In this document: positions 34,586 through 44,451 of the stretch, piece after piece
Layout: the number at the start of each line of letters is the position of its first letter
How positions within the stretch are numbered: the stretch's first letter is position 1
Assembly (NCBI RefSeq): GCF_003480255.1
Contig: NZ_QUIN01000021.1
Span: 1 to 46,101 of the forward strand
Origin: Erysipelatoclostridium sp. AM42-17
Lineage (GTDB): Bacteria > Bacillota_I > Bacilli_A > Erysipelotrichales > Coprobacillaceae
DNA length: 46,101 nucleotides
Reading direction: 5' to 3'
Made by a program: the position numbers and the translations under genes
Notes under the pieces: generated by a model
What the model was told of the DNA's origin: nothing
What the model saw: only the letters and a program-made list of their open reading frames with translations
The model's database searches: none

Positions 34586-35479
34586 GTGGGAATTAGTTAT
34601 GACTATTATCGTATTTTTTATTATGTAGCAAAATATAAAAGTTTTTCAAGAGCAGCTCAAGTTTTATCAAGTAATCAACCTAATATTACGAGATCAATGA
34701 ATAATTTAGAATCACAATTAGGTTGTGTTTTGTTTATAAGATCAAACAGGGGAATTATTCTTACAAATGAGGGAAAACAATTATATGATCATGTAGCTAT
34801 TGCATATCAACAATTACAGGCAGCAGAACGTGAACTCGCCAATACAAAAAGTTTAGAAAAGGGAATAATTAATTTGTGTGTAAGTGAAACAGCTTTAAGA
34901 GTTTACTTTTTACCTATTATGAATGAATTTAGAAAGAGATATCCCCATATTCATTTACAGCTTTCTTCTCATACAACACCTCAGGCGTTACAATCGCTAA
35001 AAAATGGTGAATCGCAACTTTCAATTATTACAACGCCAGCTACGGTTGAATATCCATTACGACAAACTCAATTATGTGATTACGAAGAAATATTAGTTGC
35101 TGGGAAAAAATATATGTCACTTGCTGACAAGCCAAGACATTTATATGATTTGGAAGATCATCCCCTTATTTGTTTATCTAAAGATACGATGACTTATGCT
35201 TTTTATCATGATTTATTTGTTAGCAATCACGCTCAATTTCACGTTGATATTGAAGCGGCATCAACAGATCAAATTGTTCCGATGATTGAAAACGAATTAG
35301 GAATTGGTTTTGTAGCTAAAAGCATTGCAAAAAGTGCAATCAAACATGGCAAAGTTGTAGAAATTCCTCTTATAGAAAAAATACCAAAAAGATATGTTTG
35401 TTTGGTAGAAGATCGCAGTCATCCTTTAGGAGTAGCAGGACGTGCTTTAAAAAGATTACTTATTGAGAAAAGTGAATAA
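34586..35479 (+). CDS. LysR-family transcriptional regulator
   Basis: 297 residues. N-terminal winged helix-turn-helix (residues 5-60: FSRAAQVLSSNQPNITRSMNNLESQLG) and a type 2 periplasmic-binding-like effector domain (90-290). GTG start at 34586 behind GGAGG. LysR proteins usually control a divergent gene; the divergent neighbour here is the yqfQ-ispH operon, but its real targets are unknown. It interrupts the yqfQ-cshB order seen in Bacillus. Confidence 0.93.
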   Translation: MGISYDYYRIFYYVAKYKSFSRAAQVLSSNQPNITRSMNNLESQLGCVLFIRSNRGIILTNEGKQLYDHVAIAYQQLQAAERELANTKSLEKGIINLCVSETALRVYFLPIMNEFRKRYPHIHLQLSSHTTPQALQSLKNGESQLSIITTPATVEYPLRQTQLCDYEEILVAGKKYMSLADKPRHLYDLEDHPLICLSKDTMTYAFYHDLFVSNHAQFHVDIEAASTDQIVPMIENELGIGFVAKSIAKSAIKHGKVVEIPLIEKIPKRYVCLVEDRSHPLGVAGRALKRLLIEKSE

Positions 35480-35482
35480 TTA

Positions 35483-35510
35483 TTGAAAAGTATAATGAAT
35501 ATGTTATAAT
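35483..35510 (+). promoter_or_regulatory. Promoter of cshB-nfo
   Basis: TTGAAA (35483-35488) and TATAAT (35505-35510) with a 16-bp spacer, followed by AAAGGAGG. Confidence 0.65.
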
Positions 35511-35535
35511 GATTTGACTTAAAAGGAGGAAAGAT

Positions 35536-36906
35536 ATGAATAATTTTACATCATTTCATTTTAAAGAGTTTTGTTATCAAGTTATAGATGAATTGGGTTT
35601 TAATAAACCAACTCCAATTCAAGAAAAAGTAATTCCTTTAATTAATAAAAAAAGAGATATTATTGGTATTTCTCAAACAGGGACAGGAAAAACACATGCT
35701 TTTTTATTACCAATAATGAATAATATCAATACTGCACATGATAGTGTTCAAGCAGTTATTACCGCACCAACAAGAGAACTTGCTTCTCAAATTTATCAAA
35801 ATGCTAAATTATTTATGAAATATAATCCTCAATTAAGAGTATCTTTAATAGTGGGTGGAAGTGATCGAAATAAAGCTGTACAAAAATTAACAACGCAACC
35901 ACATTTAGTTATTGGAACTCCTGGAAGAATTAAGGATTTATCTTTAGAAGCACAGGCTTTAAAAATTACAACAGCTAAAATATTTGTTGTTGATGAAGCG
36001 GATATGACTTTAGAGTTTGGATATTTAGAAGACATTGATGCTGTAGCCGGTAAAATGGCAGACGATTTACAAATGATGGTTTTTTCGGCAACAATTCCTC
36101 AAAATTTAAGACCTTTCTTAAAAAAATATATGAAAAATCCAGAAACTGTTGAAATTAATAGCCAACTAGTAACAACAGCAAATGTTGAACATATTTTACT
36201 AGCAACTAAACATCAAGAACGTTATCGTGTTTTAAAAGATATCATGGCAACAATTGATCCATACATTTGTATTATTTTTGCTAACAGAAGAAGCGAAGTT
36301 TCTACAATTACACGTCGTTTAAGAGAAGATGGCTATAAAGTGGGGGAAATTCATGGTGACTTAGAGCCACGTGAACGTAAACAAATGATGCGACGAATTC
36401 AAAATATGGAATATCAATATATTGTAGCGACAGATATTGCAGCCAGAGGGATTGATATTGATGGAGTAAGTCATGTCATTAATATGGAATTACCAATGGA
36501 ACCTAATTTTTACATTCATCGTTCAGGAAGGTGTGGTAGAGGTAGCTATACAGGTGTTTGTTATTCAATGTATGATTCAAATGATGAAAAAAACATTGCT
36601 GTATTAGAAAGAAAAGGTATAGAATTCAAAAATGTTGTCTTAAAAAAAGGACAATTTGTGGATTTAGGCGAACGTGAAAAACGTAAGAAAAGAATTAAGC
36701 AACCTACTGAATTAGAAAAACAAGTTCAAATGATTGTTAGAAAACCTAAAAAAGTTAAGCCAGGGTATAAAAAGAAAAGAAAACGTGAAGTTGAACAATT
36801 AGTTAGAAAACAAAAACGTGCTTTAATTCGAGAAGATATTAAACGTCAGAAAAAAGAAAGAGCACGACAAGCTCAAATTGCTAAAAGAGCTATGGAGGAA
36901 GATTAA
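35536..36906 (+). CDS. cshB: DEAD-box RNA helicase CshB
   Basis: 456 residues. Helicase motifs: Q-motif (PTPIQE), Walker A QTGTGKT, PTRELA, DEAD in [13 protein letters not shown], and the C-terminal domain with ARGIDI and HRSGRCGRG. The C-terminal 80 residues are rich in Lys/Arg (RNA binding). CshB remodels RNA in ribosome assembly and cold adaptation. nfo follows with a 1-nt overlap (TAATG). Position next to ispH/yqfQ matches Bacillus yqfR. Confidence 0.93.
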   Translation: MNNFTSFHFKEFCYQVIDELGFNKPTPIQEKVIPLINKKRDIIGISQTGTGKTHAFLLPIMNNINTAHDSVQAVITAPTRELASQIYQNAKLFMKYNPQLRVSLIVGGSDRNKAVQKLTTQPHLVIGTPGRIKDLSLEAQALKITTAKIFVVDEADMTLEFGYLEDIDAVAGKMADDLQMMVFSATIPQNLRPFLKKYMKNPETVEINSQLVTTANVEHILLATKHQERYRVLKDIMATIDPYICIIFANRRSEVSTITRRLREDGYKVGEIHGDLEPRERKQMMRRIQNMEYQYIVATDIAARGIDIDGVSHVINMELPMEPNFYIHRSGRCGRGSYTGVCYSMYDSNDEKNIAVLERKGIEFKNVVLKKGQFVDLGEREKRKKRIKQPTELEKQVQMIVRKPKKVKPGYKKKRKREVEQLVRKQKRALIREDIKRQKKERARQAQIAKRAMEED

Positions 36907-37769
36907 TGATTATTGGATGTCATGTATCTATGTCAGGTAAAGATATGTTACTTGGTTCAGTTAAAGAAGCTTTATCATATGGTGCAAATACTTTTATGTT
37001 TTATACAGGTGCACCACAAAATACAAGACGTAAACCTGTTAGTGAACTTAAAGTAGATGAAGCAAAAGCATTAATGAAAGAAAATCATATTTCACTTGAT
37101 CATGTTGTTGTTCATGCACCTTATATTATTAATTTAGCTAATACTGTAAAGGAAGAAACATTCCAATTAGCAGTTGATTTTTTAAAACAAGAATTAGAAA
37201 GATGTCAAGAAATTGGGACTTCTATTTTAGTTTTACATCCCGGAAGTCATGTAAAAGCTGGAGAAGAAGTTGGTTTAAATCAAATTGTTAAAGGTTTAAA
37301 TGAAGTTTTAAAAGAAACAACTTATCAAGGGAAGATAGCATTAGAAACGATGGCGGGTAAAGGGAGCGAATTAGGAAAAACGTTTGAAGAAATTCAATAC
37401 ATTATTTCCCATTGTGATTATCCTGAAAAACTTGGTGTTTGCTTAGATACATGCCATATTCATGATGCAGGATATGATTTAACTCATTTTGATGATGTTT
37501 TAGATAAATTTGATCAAGTGATTGGTTTAGATCGTTTATTAGTTGTTCATCTTAATGACTCAAAAAATATATGTCATGCAAGAAAAGATCGACATGCTAA
37601 TATTGGGCAAGGTTATATTGGTTTTGAAACTTTGAATATGATTTGTCATCATGAAAAGTTAAAAGATGTTCCTATTATTTTAGAAACACCTTATATTGAT
37701 AAAAAACCACCATATAAAGAAGAAATAGCCATGTTAAAGAATCAGACATTTGAAGATATATTAAAATAA
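36906..37769 (+). CDS. nfo: Deoxyribonuclease IV (AP endonuclease Nfo)
   Basis: 287 residues. TIM-barrel with the three-zinc ligands in [50 protein letters not shown] and LETP. Cuts at abasic sites in base-excision repair and protects spore DNA. Start ATG overlaps the cshB stop. Bacillus nfo (yqfS) follows cshB in the same way, where it is expressed in the forespore. Confidence 0.95.
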   Translation: MIIGCHVSMSGKDMLLGSVKEALSYGANTFMFYTGAPQNTRRKPVSELKVDEAKALMKENHISLDHVVVHAPYIINLANTVKEETFQLAVDFLKQELERCQEIGTSILVLHPGSHVKAGEEVGLNQIVKGLNEVLKETTYQGKIALETMAGKGSELGKTFEEIQYIISHCDYPEKLGVCLDTCHIHDAGYDLTHFDDVLDKFDQVIGLDRLLVVHLNDSKNICHARKDRHANIGQGYIGFETLNMICHHEKLKDVPIILETPYIDKKPPYKEEIAMLKNQTFEDILK

Positions 37770-38002
37770 TCATTTAAAAATAACTTTTTAATTTTAAGAC
37801 AGGTCTTAGGACTTGTCTTATTTTTTATAGTATTAAATAAAACAGGATAATAATGACTGTCTGTTGTAGCAAATAAATTATTTTTTAATATATCAAAAAT
37901 AATTTTTAGATGACGTTCTTCAATATTTAGTTCTTTAATTTCTTCTTTATTTTTAAATTCTTGATAATTAATTTCTGCTAAAAATATCGTTAATTTTTCC
38001 AT
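37742..38002 (-). CDS. Hypothetical protein, 86 residues
   Basis: Not recognised. The frame has a good ribosome site (AAGGAGAT before ATG 38002) and a plausible -10-like CATATTCT (38030-38023). The sequence is Lys/Ile/Asn-rich with no signal peptide or membrane segment, and two cysteines are absent but for one (KTCLK). Its last 28 nt lie opposite the end of nfo, and the nfo terminator hairpin (37796-37819) lies inside the frame, so the C-terminus may be unusual (frame extended by decay of an earlier stop?). It is plausible but unproven as a protein. Confidence 0.5.
   Translation of the reverse strand: MEKLTIFLAEINYQEFKNKEEIKELNIEERHLKIIFDILKNNLFATTDSHYYPVLFNTIKNKTSPKTCLKIKKLFLNDYFNISSNV
37795..37826 (+). 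terminator. Terminator of cshB-nfo
   Basis: AAGACAGGTC / GACTTGTCTT (one G-U pair) around TTAG, followed by ATTTTTT, 26 nt after the nfo stop. Confidence 0.85.
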
Positions 38003-38028
38003 TTCATATCTCCTTATAATAGAGAATA

Positions 38029-38065
38029 TGAAAAAGATGGTAAAATAGAACTATTTTACCATCTT
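38029..38065 (-). terminator. Terminator of ispG
   Basis: On the minus strand AAGATGGTAAAATAG / CTATTTTACCATCTT form a perfect 15-bp stem with a TT loop, then TTT. The left arm encodes the last residues and stop of IspG. Confidence 0.9.
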
Positions 38066-39106
38066 AAGTATTTCCTCTTTTAATACTTTAACCATATCTT
38101 CTTGCTTTACTTTTCTTATAATTTCACCTTTTTTGATTAATAGCCCTTCATTGACACCACCGGCAATACCAATATCAGCATTTTTTGCTTCACCCGGTCC
38201 GTTAACTGCACAACCCATAATAGCAACTGTAATGTCACTATGAATTGTGTTAAGAAAATCTTCAATTTCTTTTGCAACGGGAATAAGATTATATTGAATA
38301 CGACCACAAGTTGGACATGATACCAATGTTGGAACATGATCAATTAAATTTAATTCTTTAAGTAAAATTTTAGCAACTTTGATTTCTTCAATAGGGTCAT
38401 CACTTAATGAAATGCGGATTGTATTACCAATACCCTGATATAATAAAGTTCCAATCCCTAATGATGACTTAACTGTTCCTCCTAAACGAGTACCCGCCTC
38501 TGTTACACCAATATGAAGCGGACAGGAAAAAGTTTTACTAGCAAGAGTATAAGCTTCTATTGTAAGTAAAGTGTCTGAAGATTTTAAAGAAATACAATAA
38601 TCATAGAAGTCTAAAGATTCTAGAATATCAATATGTTTTTTAGCACTTTCAATCATTCCTTGTGCAGTAGGTTTACCGTATTTAGCTAAAATATCCTTTT
38701 CTAAAGAACCACTATTAACTCCAATGCGAATAGGTATATGATGCTCTTTACAGGCTTCAACAACAGCTTTAACTTTCTCAATACTTCCAATATTACCAGG
38801 ATTAATGCGAATTTTATCAATACCTGATTCAATAGCAATCAATGCTAAACGATAATCAAAATGAATATCAGCAACTAAAGGAAGAGATACTCTTTTTTTT
38901 ATTTCTTTAATAGCTTTTGCATCATCTTGATTTAAAACAGCCATTCTTACAAGTTGACATCCAGAACGTTGTAATTGATTTATTTGTTCAACAGTTCGAT
39001 CAACATCACTTGTTTTTGTATTAGTCATAGATTGGATAATAACTTGATTATTACCACCTATAGTTAAATTTCCAACATGAATTGATCTTGTTTCTTTTCT
39101 TAACAT
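38051..39106 (-). CDS. ispG: 4-hydroxy-3-methylbut-2-en-1-yl diphosphate synthase IspG
   Basis: 351 residues. N-terminal TIM barrel ([31 protein letters not shown]), and the C-terminal [4Fe-4S] domain with CPTCGR and [19 protein letters not shown]. It makes HMBPP, the substrate of IspH encoded 4 kb away. Together they show that this organism uses the MEP pathway. A separate leftward unit, with no clear -35; ATG 39106 follows GAGGT. Confidence 0.95.
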   Translation of the reverse strand: MLRKETRSIHVGNLTIGGNNQVIIQSMTNTKTSDVDRTVEQINQLQRSGCQLVRMAVLNQDDAKAIKEIKKRVSLPLVADIHFDYRLALIAIESGIDKIRINPGNIGSIEKVKAVVEACKEHHIPIRIGVNSGSLEKDILAKYGKPTAQGMIESAKKHIDILESLDFYDYCISLKSSDTLLTIEAYTLASKTFSCPLHIGVTEAGTRLGGTVKSSLGIGTLLYQGIGNTIRISLSDDPIEEIKVAKILLKELNLIDHVPTLVSCPTCGRIQYNLIPVAKEIEDFLNTIHSDITVAIMGCAVNGPGEAKNADIGIAGGVNEGLLIKKGEIIRKVKQEDMVKVLKEEILKMVK

Positions 39107-39160
39107 AATTTAACCTCATTTCTTATTTTTATTATACTGATGTTTAAATTAATTGTATAG

Positions 39161-39184
39161 AAAAAAAGGAATAAATTCCTTTTT
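39161..39184 (-). terminator. Terminator of pepF
   Basis: On the minus strand AAAAAGGAAT / ATTCCTTTTT form a 10-bp stem around TT; the T-run of the right arm doubles as the tail. The pepF stop codon is adjacent. Confidence 0.75.
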
Positions 39185-40949
39185 AAATAAGTGTTTCAAA
39201 TTGATTTAGTAAATCTTCAAAATAGTGGAAAGCATCATCGTAAATAGCATCCTCTAGAGGGTTAACGCCAGCCTTTGTAAGTAAATCTACAGGTGATTGA
39301 CTACCACCAGATTTTAAGAATGCAAGATAATTTTGCACTTGTTGTTGATCACCCTTTAAAATACGGTTAACTACCGCTAAAGCAACGGTCATTCCTAAAG
39401 TATACTTATAAACATAATAATCATAGTAGAAATGAGGAACGTAATAACATGACCAGCCAACGAGATCATCCATTTTTACATCTTCACCAAAATAATCTTG
39501 GTTAAGTTTTGCATATAAGTCAGTGATAATTTTTGAAGACATCGGTTCATTATTTTTTGCCATTTCATGTAAACGGTGTTCAAAATCAGCAAACATAGGT
39601 TGTCTAAAAATTAAACCAACACAATTTTCTAATTGTTCATAAATGTAATAAGCTTTTTCCTGGTTATCTTTTGCATGATTGATCATGTAATTAATAAGTA
39701 AAGTTTCGTTGACAGTAGAAGCCACTTCAGCAACAAAGATACGATAATGACTATTTACGAACTCTTGGTTATGATTAGATAAATAAGTGTGTACACTATG
39801 TCCTAATTCATGAATCATTGTTGAAAGTGAATTATAGTCACCAATAAAATTCATTAAAATAAAAGGATTAGTTCCATAACTACCACTACTATAAGCACCT
39901 ATTCTCTTTCCTGTTGTTGGATAGAAATCAATCCAACGTTCATTTCTTGCTTTATGAATAATATCTAAATAGTCTTTACCAAAAGGTTGAAGAGCTTGAT
40001 CAATAATATCAAAACATTGTTCAATTGTATATTTTTTAGTCACATCCTTGACTAAAGGAATATTTAAATCATAATTATAAAAATCATCAATTTTTAATAT
40101 TTTCTTTTTTAATTTATTATAACGATGAAATAAATGACGATACTGATGATTTGCTTTATCTAAAATTTTAAAGAATAAATCAGTAGGAACATCATCATTA
40201 AATACACTTGACGCTAGGGGTGAATCAAAATGACGAACATCACTATAAAAAGCATCTTTTTTCATTACCCCGGCTAAGGTTGTTGCAAAAGTATTTTCAA
40301 ATCTTTTATATTCTTTAAAAAAATGATGATAGGCTTGTTTTCTTACATTAATATCTTTGTTTTTTAAAAATTCATTTAATGTTGCATTATTTAAAGTTTC
40401 TTTTTTACCATTAACTTCAACATCTTCATATTCTAATCGTAAAGAATCAAATACTTGTTCACTTATATCAGCTAAACCATCTACTTTAGCGATGAGAGTT
40501 TCTTGTTGATCATCAAGTAAATGAGGTTTGTATTTTAAAACTTGTGAAATTGAATATTGATAACTCTGCAAACGAGGATCTTCTAGATAATGGTTGACTT
40601 TACTTTCATTTTTACATATTTCATTATCTACATAGACAAGTTTTACACTTGTATCTTGTAATAGTGTCATGACTGTTGCCATCATTTTTTGGTATTGTTG
40701 ATTTTGAGGTTCAACGTCACAGTTTAAATGGGCATAACAATAAGCTTTGTTTAATATAATGCTCATTTCGTCTTTAGTTTTTAAAAAAGAATAGAAGTGA
40801 TCAAAATCATCACATAAATGATTTTGATATGAAGCTAATTCATTAAGTTGATCTTTACATTTTTCAATATCTTGATAGAATTCTTTATCATTTTGATATA
40901 TTGTGGATAAATCCCAAGTATATTTTTCTTCAATATCTTTTCTTTCCAT
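39183..40949 (-). CDS. pepF: Oligoendopeptidase F (M3B metallopeptidase)
   Basis: 588 residues. Zinc motif HELGHS (HExxH) at about residue 382, with the third ligand Glu in FVAEVASTVNETLL. A long helical N-terminal half is typical. A cytoplasmic enzyme that cuts peptides of roughly 7-17 residues; it may recycle peptides in growth or sporulation. It follows rpsT after that gene's terminator with only 35 bp between, so read-through may supply some transcription. Start ATG 40949 after AAGGAG. Confidence 0.94.
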   Translation of the reverse strand: MERKDIEEKYTWDLSTIYQNDKEFYQDIEKCKDQLNELASYQNHLCDDFDHFYSFLKTKDEMSIILNKAYCYAHLNCDVEPQNQQYQKMMATVMTLLQDTSVKLVYVDNEICKNESKVNHYLEDPRLQSYQYSISQVLKYKPHLLDDQQETLIAKVDGLADISEQVFDSLRLEYEDVEVNGKKETLNNATLNEFLKNKDINVRKQAYHHFFKEYKRFENTFATTLAGVMKKDAFYSDVRHFDSPLASSVFNDDVPTDLFFKILDKANHQYRHLFHRYNKLKKKILKIDDFYNYDLNIPLVKDVTKKYTIEQCFDIIDQALQPFGKDYLDIIHKARNERWIDFYPTTGKRIGAYSSGSYGTNPFILMNFIGDYNSLSTMIHELGHSVHTYLSNHNQEFVNSHYRIFVAEVASTVNETLLINYMINHAKDNQEKAYYIYEQLENCVGLIFRQPMFADFEHRLHEMAKNNEPMSSKIITDLYAKLNQDYFGEDVKMDDLVGWSCYYVPHFYYDYYVYKYTLGMTVALAVVNRILKGDQQQVQNYLAFLKSGGSQSPVDLLTKAGVNPLEDAIYDDAFHYFEDLLNQFETLI

Positions 40950-40967
40950 ACAATTTTCTCCTTTAAA

Positions 40968-40997
40968 CTAAAAAACTCTATCAATTAGATAGAGTTT
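40968..40997 (-). terminator. Terminator of rpsT
   Basis: On the minus strand AAACTCTATC / GATAGAGTTT form a 10-bp stem around TAATT, then TTT. The rpsT stop lies in the loop. Confidence 0.85.
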
Positions 40998-41245
40998 ACT
41001 AACTTAGCTAATCTAGATTTTTGTCTACTAGCATAGTTTCTATGATGAATTCCTTTTGTAACAGAAGCATCTAATTTACTTGCTGCTACGCTATATGCTT
41101 TAACAGCTTCATCTTTATTTCCATTTTCAACTGCTGCTAACACGTTTTTGATTGCAGTTTTTAATGCTGATTTGTATGAAGCATTTTTTGCTCTTTTTTT
41201 GTTATCGTTTTTGTAACGTTTGATTTGTTGTTTCATATTTGCCAT
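40985..41245 (-). CDS. rpsT: Ribosomal protein S20
   Basis: 86 residues, highly basic and helical: MANMKQQIKRYKNDNKKRAKN start and GIHHRNYASRQKSRLAKLV end are typical S20. It binds 16S rRNA in the 30S body. Its own promoter lies upstream; gpr is divergent on the other side, the order also found in Bacillus and clostridia. Confidence 0.97.
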   Translation of the reverse strand: MANMKQQIKRYKNDNKKRAKNASYKSALKTAIKNVLAAVENGNKDEAVKAYSVAASKLDASVTKGIHHRNYASRQKSRLAKLVNSI

Positions 41246-41278
41246 GATCTTTCACCTCGCTTTGCAACTTGCCTTTAC

Positions 41279-41307
41279 ATTATATATAAAAAAATGTGTA
41301 ATTGCAA
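41279..41307 (-). promoter_or_regulatory. Promoter of rpsT
   Basis: On the minus strand TTGCAA (41307-41302) and TATAAT (41284-41279) are spaced by 17 bp, upstream of the rpsT ribosome site (GAGGTGA). Confidence 0.7.
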
Positions 41308-41373
41308 TGTTTTTTTCAATTATATTAATAGAATAGAAAAAGAAAAATAGAACATACTCATTATGGTGATATA

Positions 41374-42324
41374 ATGGGACAAAATCAAATTCATAGTGAT
41401 CTAGCAAGTGAAGTTTTAACCCAATTAAAAGAAGGTCAATATTATACAAGAGAAGAAAAAAAGTTTAATGAAGTTAAAGTAGAAACAATTCATATTTTAA
41501 AGGAAGGACAAATTTATCATCCTAAAGGTCAGTACATTGAAATATCTTTTCAAGATTACTTAAAAGAACAGGATATCATTCACGTCTTACATCAATCTTT
41601 AAAATCATTTATTATAAACATACCAAGAATATTGATAGTTGGTTTAGGGAATCGTTACTTAACTAACGATGCAATTGGTCCACAAACTTTACGGGATATT
41701 AAGATTACACATTATTTAAATCAAGAAGTCAGACAAAGAAATCATTATTATGATATCTTGGCTTTAGCACCAGGGGTGATGTATCAAACGGGAATGGAAA
41801 GTTCTAAAATTATTCAATCTTTAGTCAAACAGGAAAATATTGATTTAGTTATTGTAATTGATGCACTTTGTGCCAGTAGTTATGAAAAATTAGGACATGT
41901 TATACAAATTAATAATACAGGTATCTATCCTGGAAGTGGCGTAGGTAATCATCGTTTAGGAATAAATAAGGATAGTATTGGTTGTCAGGTTATAGCGATA
42001 GGGGTGCCTACTGTTATATATGCTGGAGCGTTATTCAAAGATCTTTTAGGCTATCTAAAGGGTTATTTTGGAGATGCCTTGAATCCTGTAAACAAATTAA
42101 AAGTAGGGAAAAGAAAGCAATATCAAGGTTCTTTAAGTAATCAACAAAAAACACAATTATTAGGTGATATAGGCTTATTAAATGATCAAGAACTATTAAA
42201 TCTTTTCAATGAGATATTAGATCCAATAGATGCTAATTATGTTTTGTCTGATAAAAAAATTGATGAACAAAATGAAGTATTATCTAGAATTATTGCAAAA
42301 AGTATTAATCTATTGACGTACTAA
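41374..42324 (+). CDS. gpr: GPR germination protease
   Basis: 316 residues. Family A25 features: IHSDLASEV at the start (cleavage/propeptide region), LIVGLGNRYLTNDAIGP, DALCASS, YPGSGVGNHR and IGCQVIAIGVPTV. It degrades small acid-soluble spore proteins during germination and is made as a zymogen in the forespore. ATG 41374 follows GGTGAT. It is adjacent to rpsT and upstream of spoIIP, as in Bacillus. Confidence 0.95.
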   Translation: MGQNQIHSDLASEVLTQLKEGQYYTREEKKFNEVKVETIHILKEGQIYHPKGQYIEISFQDYLKEQDIIHVLHQSLKSFIINIPRILIVGLGNRYLTNDAIGPQTLRDIKITHYLNQEVRQRNHYYDILALAPGVMYQTGMESSKIIQSLVKQENIDLVIVIDALCASSYEKLGHVIQINNTGIYPGSGVGNHRLGINKDSIGCQVIAIGVPTVIYAGALFKDLLGYLKGYFGDALNPVNKLKVGKRKQYQGSLSNQQKTQLLGDIGLLNDQELLNLFNEILDPIDANYVLSDKKIDEQNEVLSRIIAKSINLLTY

Positions 42325-42374
42325 TCCTACAAAATATGCATATGATGAATTGTATAATAGTACAGGGTGATCAT

Positions 42375-43091
42375 ATGAAATTAAAAACATCAATACAAAT
42401 TATCATAAAACTAAGCATTATTATGGCATTATTATGGTATTTACCAACTTATACTTTATCAAGCGCAAAAGTGTTTAAGGCTATTGAAGTGCCAAAGCCT
42501 GCACAGCCAGTACAAAAATTAATAAGTCAAAAAAAGATTCATATATACAACACTCATCAAGGTGAAAAGTATCAAGGGTATAGTGTTATTGATGGGGCTA
42601 AACATTTAAGTAATTTATTAAATAAAATGGGATATAGCTGTGACGTTGAAAATAATGATTTTGAAAACTATAAAGCAGTACACAAGATAGCTTATGATCG
42701 TTCTTACCTTGTATCAAAGCTTTATTTAGAAAATGCAATTCAAAGTCACGGTCATTATGATTTAGTGATTGATTTTCATCGAGACAGCATTCCTAAAAAT
42801 TATTCAACACTAACATTGAATAATCATGCTTATGCAAAAATTTTGTTTGTAGTAGGGAAAAGTAGTGGTAAATTTGAGGCAGTACAAGCGTTAAGTCAAC
42901 AGTTATCTAATCGTGCTAATCATTATGCTAATGGAATATCAAAAGGAATTATGGTTAAACAAAATCACTATAATCAAGGAATATGTGATCATACAGTTTT
43001 AATAGAATTTGGTGCTCAAGATAATACAAAAGAAGAAGTGCAAGCAACAATTGAAATTGTTGCTCAAGCTATTAGAGATTATTTACAGTGA
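42375..43091 (+). CDS. spoIIP: Stage II sporulation protein P (SpoIIP)
   Basis: 238 residues from ATG 42375 (GGTGAT upstream; a longer frame from 42336 is less likely). An N-terminal membrane anchor (7-24) precedes the amidase/endopeptidase domain: IYNTHQGE (H61, E64), DFHRDS and LIEFGAQDNT. SpoIIP with SpoIID and SpoIIM hydrolyses septal peptidoglycan for engulfment. Shorter than the B. subtilis protein (401), with a short linker, but the catalytic domain is complete. It overlaps the next gene by 4 nt. Confidence 0.92.
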   Translation: MKLKTSIQIIIKLSIIMALLWYLPTYTLSSAKVFKAIEVPKPAQPVQKLISQKKIHIYNTHQGEKYQGYSVIDGAKHLSNLLNKMGYSCDVENNDFENYKAVHKIAYDRSYLVSKLYLENAIQSHGHYDLVIDFHRDSIPKNYSTLTLNNHAYAKILFVVGKSSGKFEAVQALSQQLSNRANHYANGISKGIMVKQNHYNQGICDHTVLIEFGAQDNTKEEVQATIEIVAQAIRDYLQ

Positions 43092-43375
43092 AAGAATATT
43101 TAGTAGATATTTGTTTGGTTGCATTATTGATATTCTTTATAAATGGTTTATTTGGGCATAATCAAATTGAGCATCAATTATTCAATCAAAATTTAACTTC
43201 CTTTGAAGAAAAAATAAAAAAGCAGGAGGTCAGTGAAGAAAAACAAGGAATGAATTACCAGCAAGATGATAATCAGTTCTCTAAAATAATAAAAAGAATA
43301 AGTGATTTTTGTATATCATTTATTAAAACAATTGTATTGATTATTTCTAATTTTATTAGTACACTTTTGTCGTAA
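43088..43375 (+). CDS. Small bitopic/two-TM protein of the spoIIP operon
   Basis: 95 residues, not recognised. GTG start at 43088 overlaps the spoIIP stop (GTGA). An N-terminal transmembrane helix (about 5-22), a hydrophilic Gln/Glu/Lys-rich middle (about 25-65), and a second hydrophobic stretch (about 72-94). Position suggests co-expression with spoIIP, hence a role in the engulfment membrane is possible but is an inference. Confidence 0.7.
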   Translation: MKEYLVDICLVALLIFFINGLFGHNQIEHQLFNQNLTSFEEKIKKQEVSEEKQGMNYQQDDNQFSKIIKRISDFCISFIKTIVLIISNFISTLLS

Positions 43376-43387
43376 GGATGTGAAAAA

Positions 43388-44341
43388 ATGAATAAAACAA
43401 GAATTGTATTTATGGGTACTGCAACATTTTCTCAAGCAGTATTAGAAAAATTAATAGAAAATCAATATCATATTGTTGGTGTTGTATGCCAACCAGATCG
43501 TCTTGTAGGACGTAAAAAACAATTAAAAATGCCTGAAGTCAAAGAAGTGGCTTTAAAGTATGATATTCCTGTCTTTCAACCAGAAAGAATTAAAACAGAT
43601 TATCAAACAGTTTTAGATTGGCAGCCAGATATGATTATTACTGCTGCTTATGGACAACTCATTCCTCAAGCTATACTTGATTATCCTCAACTTGGTTGCA
43701 TTAATGTTCATGCTTCTTTATTACCACGTTATCGTGGGGGCGCTCCGGTTCATTATGCTATTATTAATGGTGATCAACAAACTGGTGTAACAATTATGTA
43801 TATGGCTAAAAAAATGGATGCAGGAAATATTATTAGTCAAAGAACAGTAGATATTTTACCGGTTGATACGGTAGGTGTTTTATATGATCGTTTATCAGAT
43901 GTTGGTGCAGAATTATTAATTGATACTTTACCATCAATCATTGAAGGAACGAATGATTCGATAGAACAAGATGAAAGCCAAGTTACATATTCACCAACTA
44001 TTTCTCGTGAAGATGAAAAAATTAATTGGGATTTATCAGCAACAGAAATATATAATAAGGTAAGAGGAACTAACCCATGGCCGGGAAGTTATACGACTTA
44101 TCAAGGAAAGAATATTAAAATTTGGGCTGGTCAAGTGCATCAATGTCAAAATGCAATTAAACATCATCAACATCAAGAAAATGGAACAATTGTTAAAATA
44201 TTTAAAGATGCTATTGGTGTAAAGGTACATGATGGAGTATATTTGATTACTGAATTACAAATTCCAGGAAAGAAAAAAATGTCAGTTAAAGATTATTTAA
44301 ATGGGCATTGTATGTTTGAAGTCGATACAAAGTTTGAATAA
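43388..44341 (+). CDS. fmt: Methionyl-tRNA formyltransferase
   Basis: 317 residues. FMGTATFSQAVLE start, catalytic INVHASLLPRYRGGAPVHYAI with Asp in MAKKMDAGN, and the C-terminal OB-fold domain. It formylates Met-tRNAi for initiation with 10-formyl-THF. Start ATG 43388 is 12 nt after the small membrane protein, so it may be co-transcribed with the sporulation genes as well as from its own promoter. Confidence 0.96.
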   Translation: MNKTRIVFMGTATFSQAVLEKLIENQYHIVGVVCQPDRLVGRKKQLKMPEVKEVALKYDIPVFQPERIKTDYQTVLDWQPDMIITAAYGQLIPQAILDYPQLGCINVHASLLPRYRGGAPVHYAIINGDQQTGVTIMYMAKKMDAGNIISQRTVDILPVDTVGVLYDRLSDVGAELLIDTLPSIIEGTNDSIEQDESQVTYSPTISREDEKINWDLSATEIYNKVRGTNPWPGSYTTYQGKNIKIWAGQVHQCQNAIKHHQHQENGTIVKIFKDAIGVKVHDGVYLITELQIPGKKKMSVKDYLNGHCMFEVDTKFE

Positions 44342-44358
44342 AACTTTGTATTTTTTTC
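44325..44358 (+). terminator. Terminator of fmt
   Basis: ATACAAAGTTT / AAACTTTGTAT form an 11-bp stem around GAATA, followed by T7. The fmt stop is in the loop region. Confidence 0.9.
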
Positions 44359-44393
44359 TTTTCTTGATTAGAAACTCATTTTGCAATGAATCA

Positions 44394-44402
44394 TGCTATA
44401 AT
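44394..44402 (+). promoter_or_regulatory. Extended -10 promoter of the second HAD gene
   Basis: TGCTATAAT with a perfect hexamer (44397-44402), the same form as at the first HAD gene; no clear -35. Confidence 0.5.
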
Positions 44403-44451
44403 ATACATATAATAAATGAATAGAAATATGAAGTAGTATTGAGGAGGATGT

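Noticed and set aside
41252..41449. 65-codon minus-strand frame between rpsT and gpr
   Set aside because: It overlaps the rpsT promoter and the gpr start, and has no proper ribosome site; the rpsT promoter and leader explain the region.
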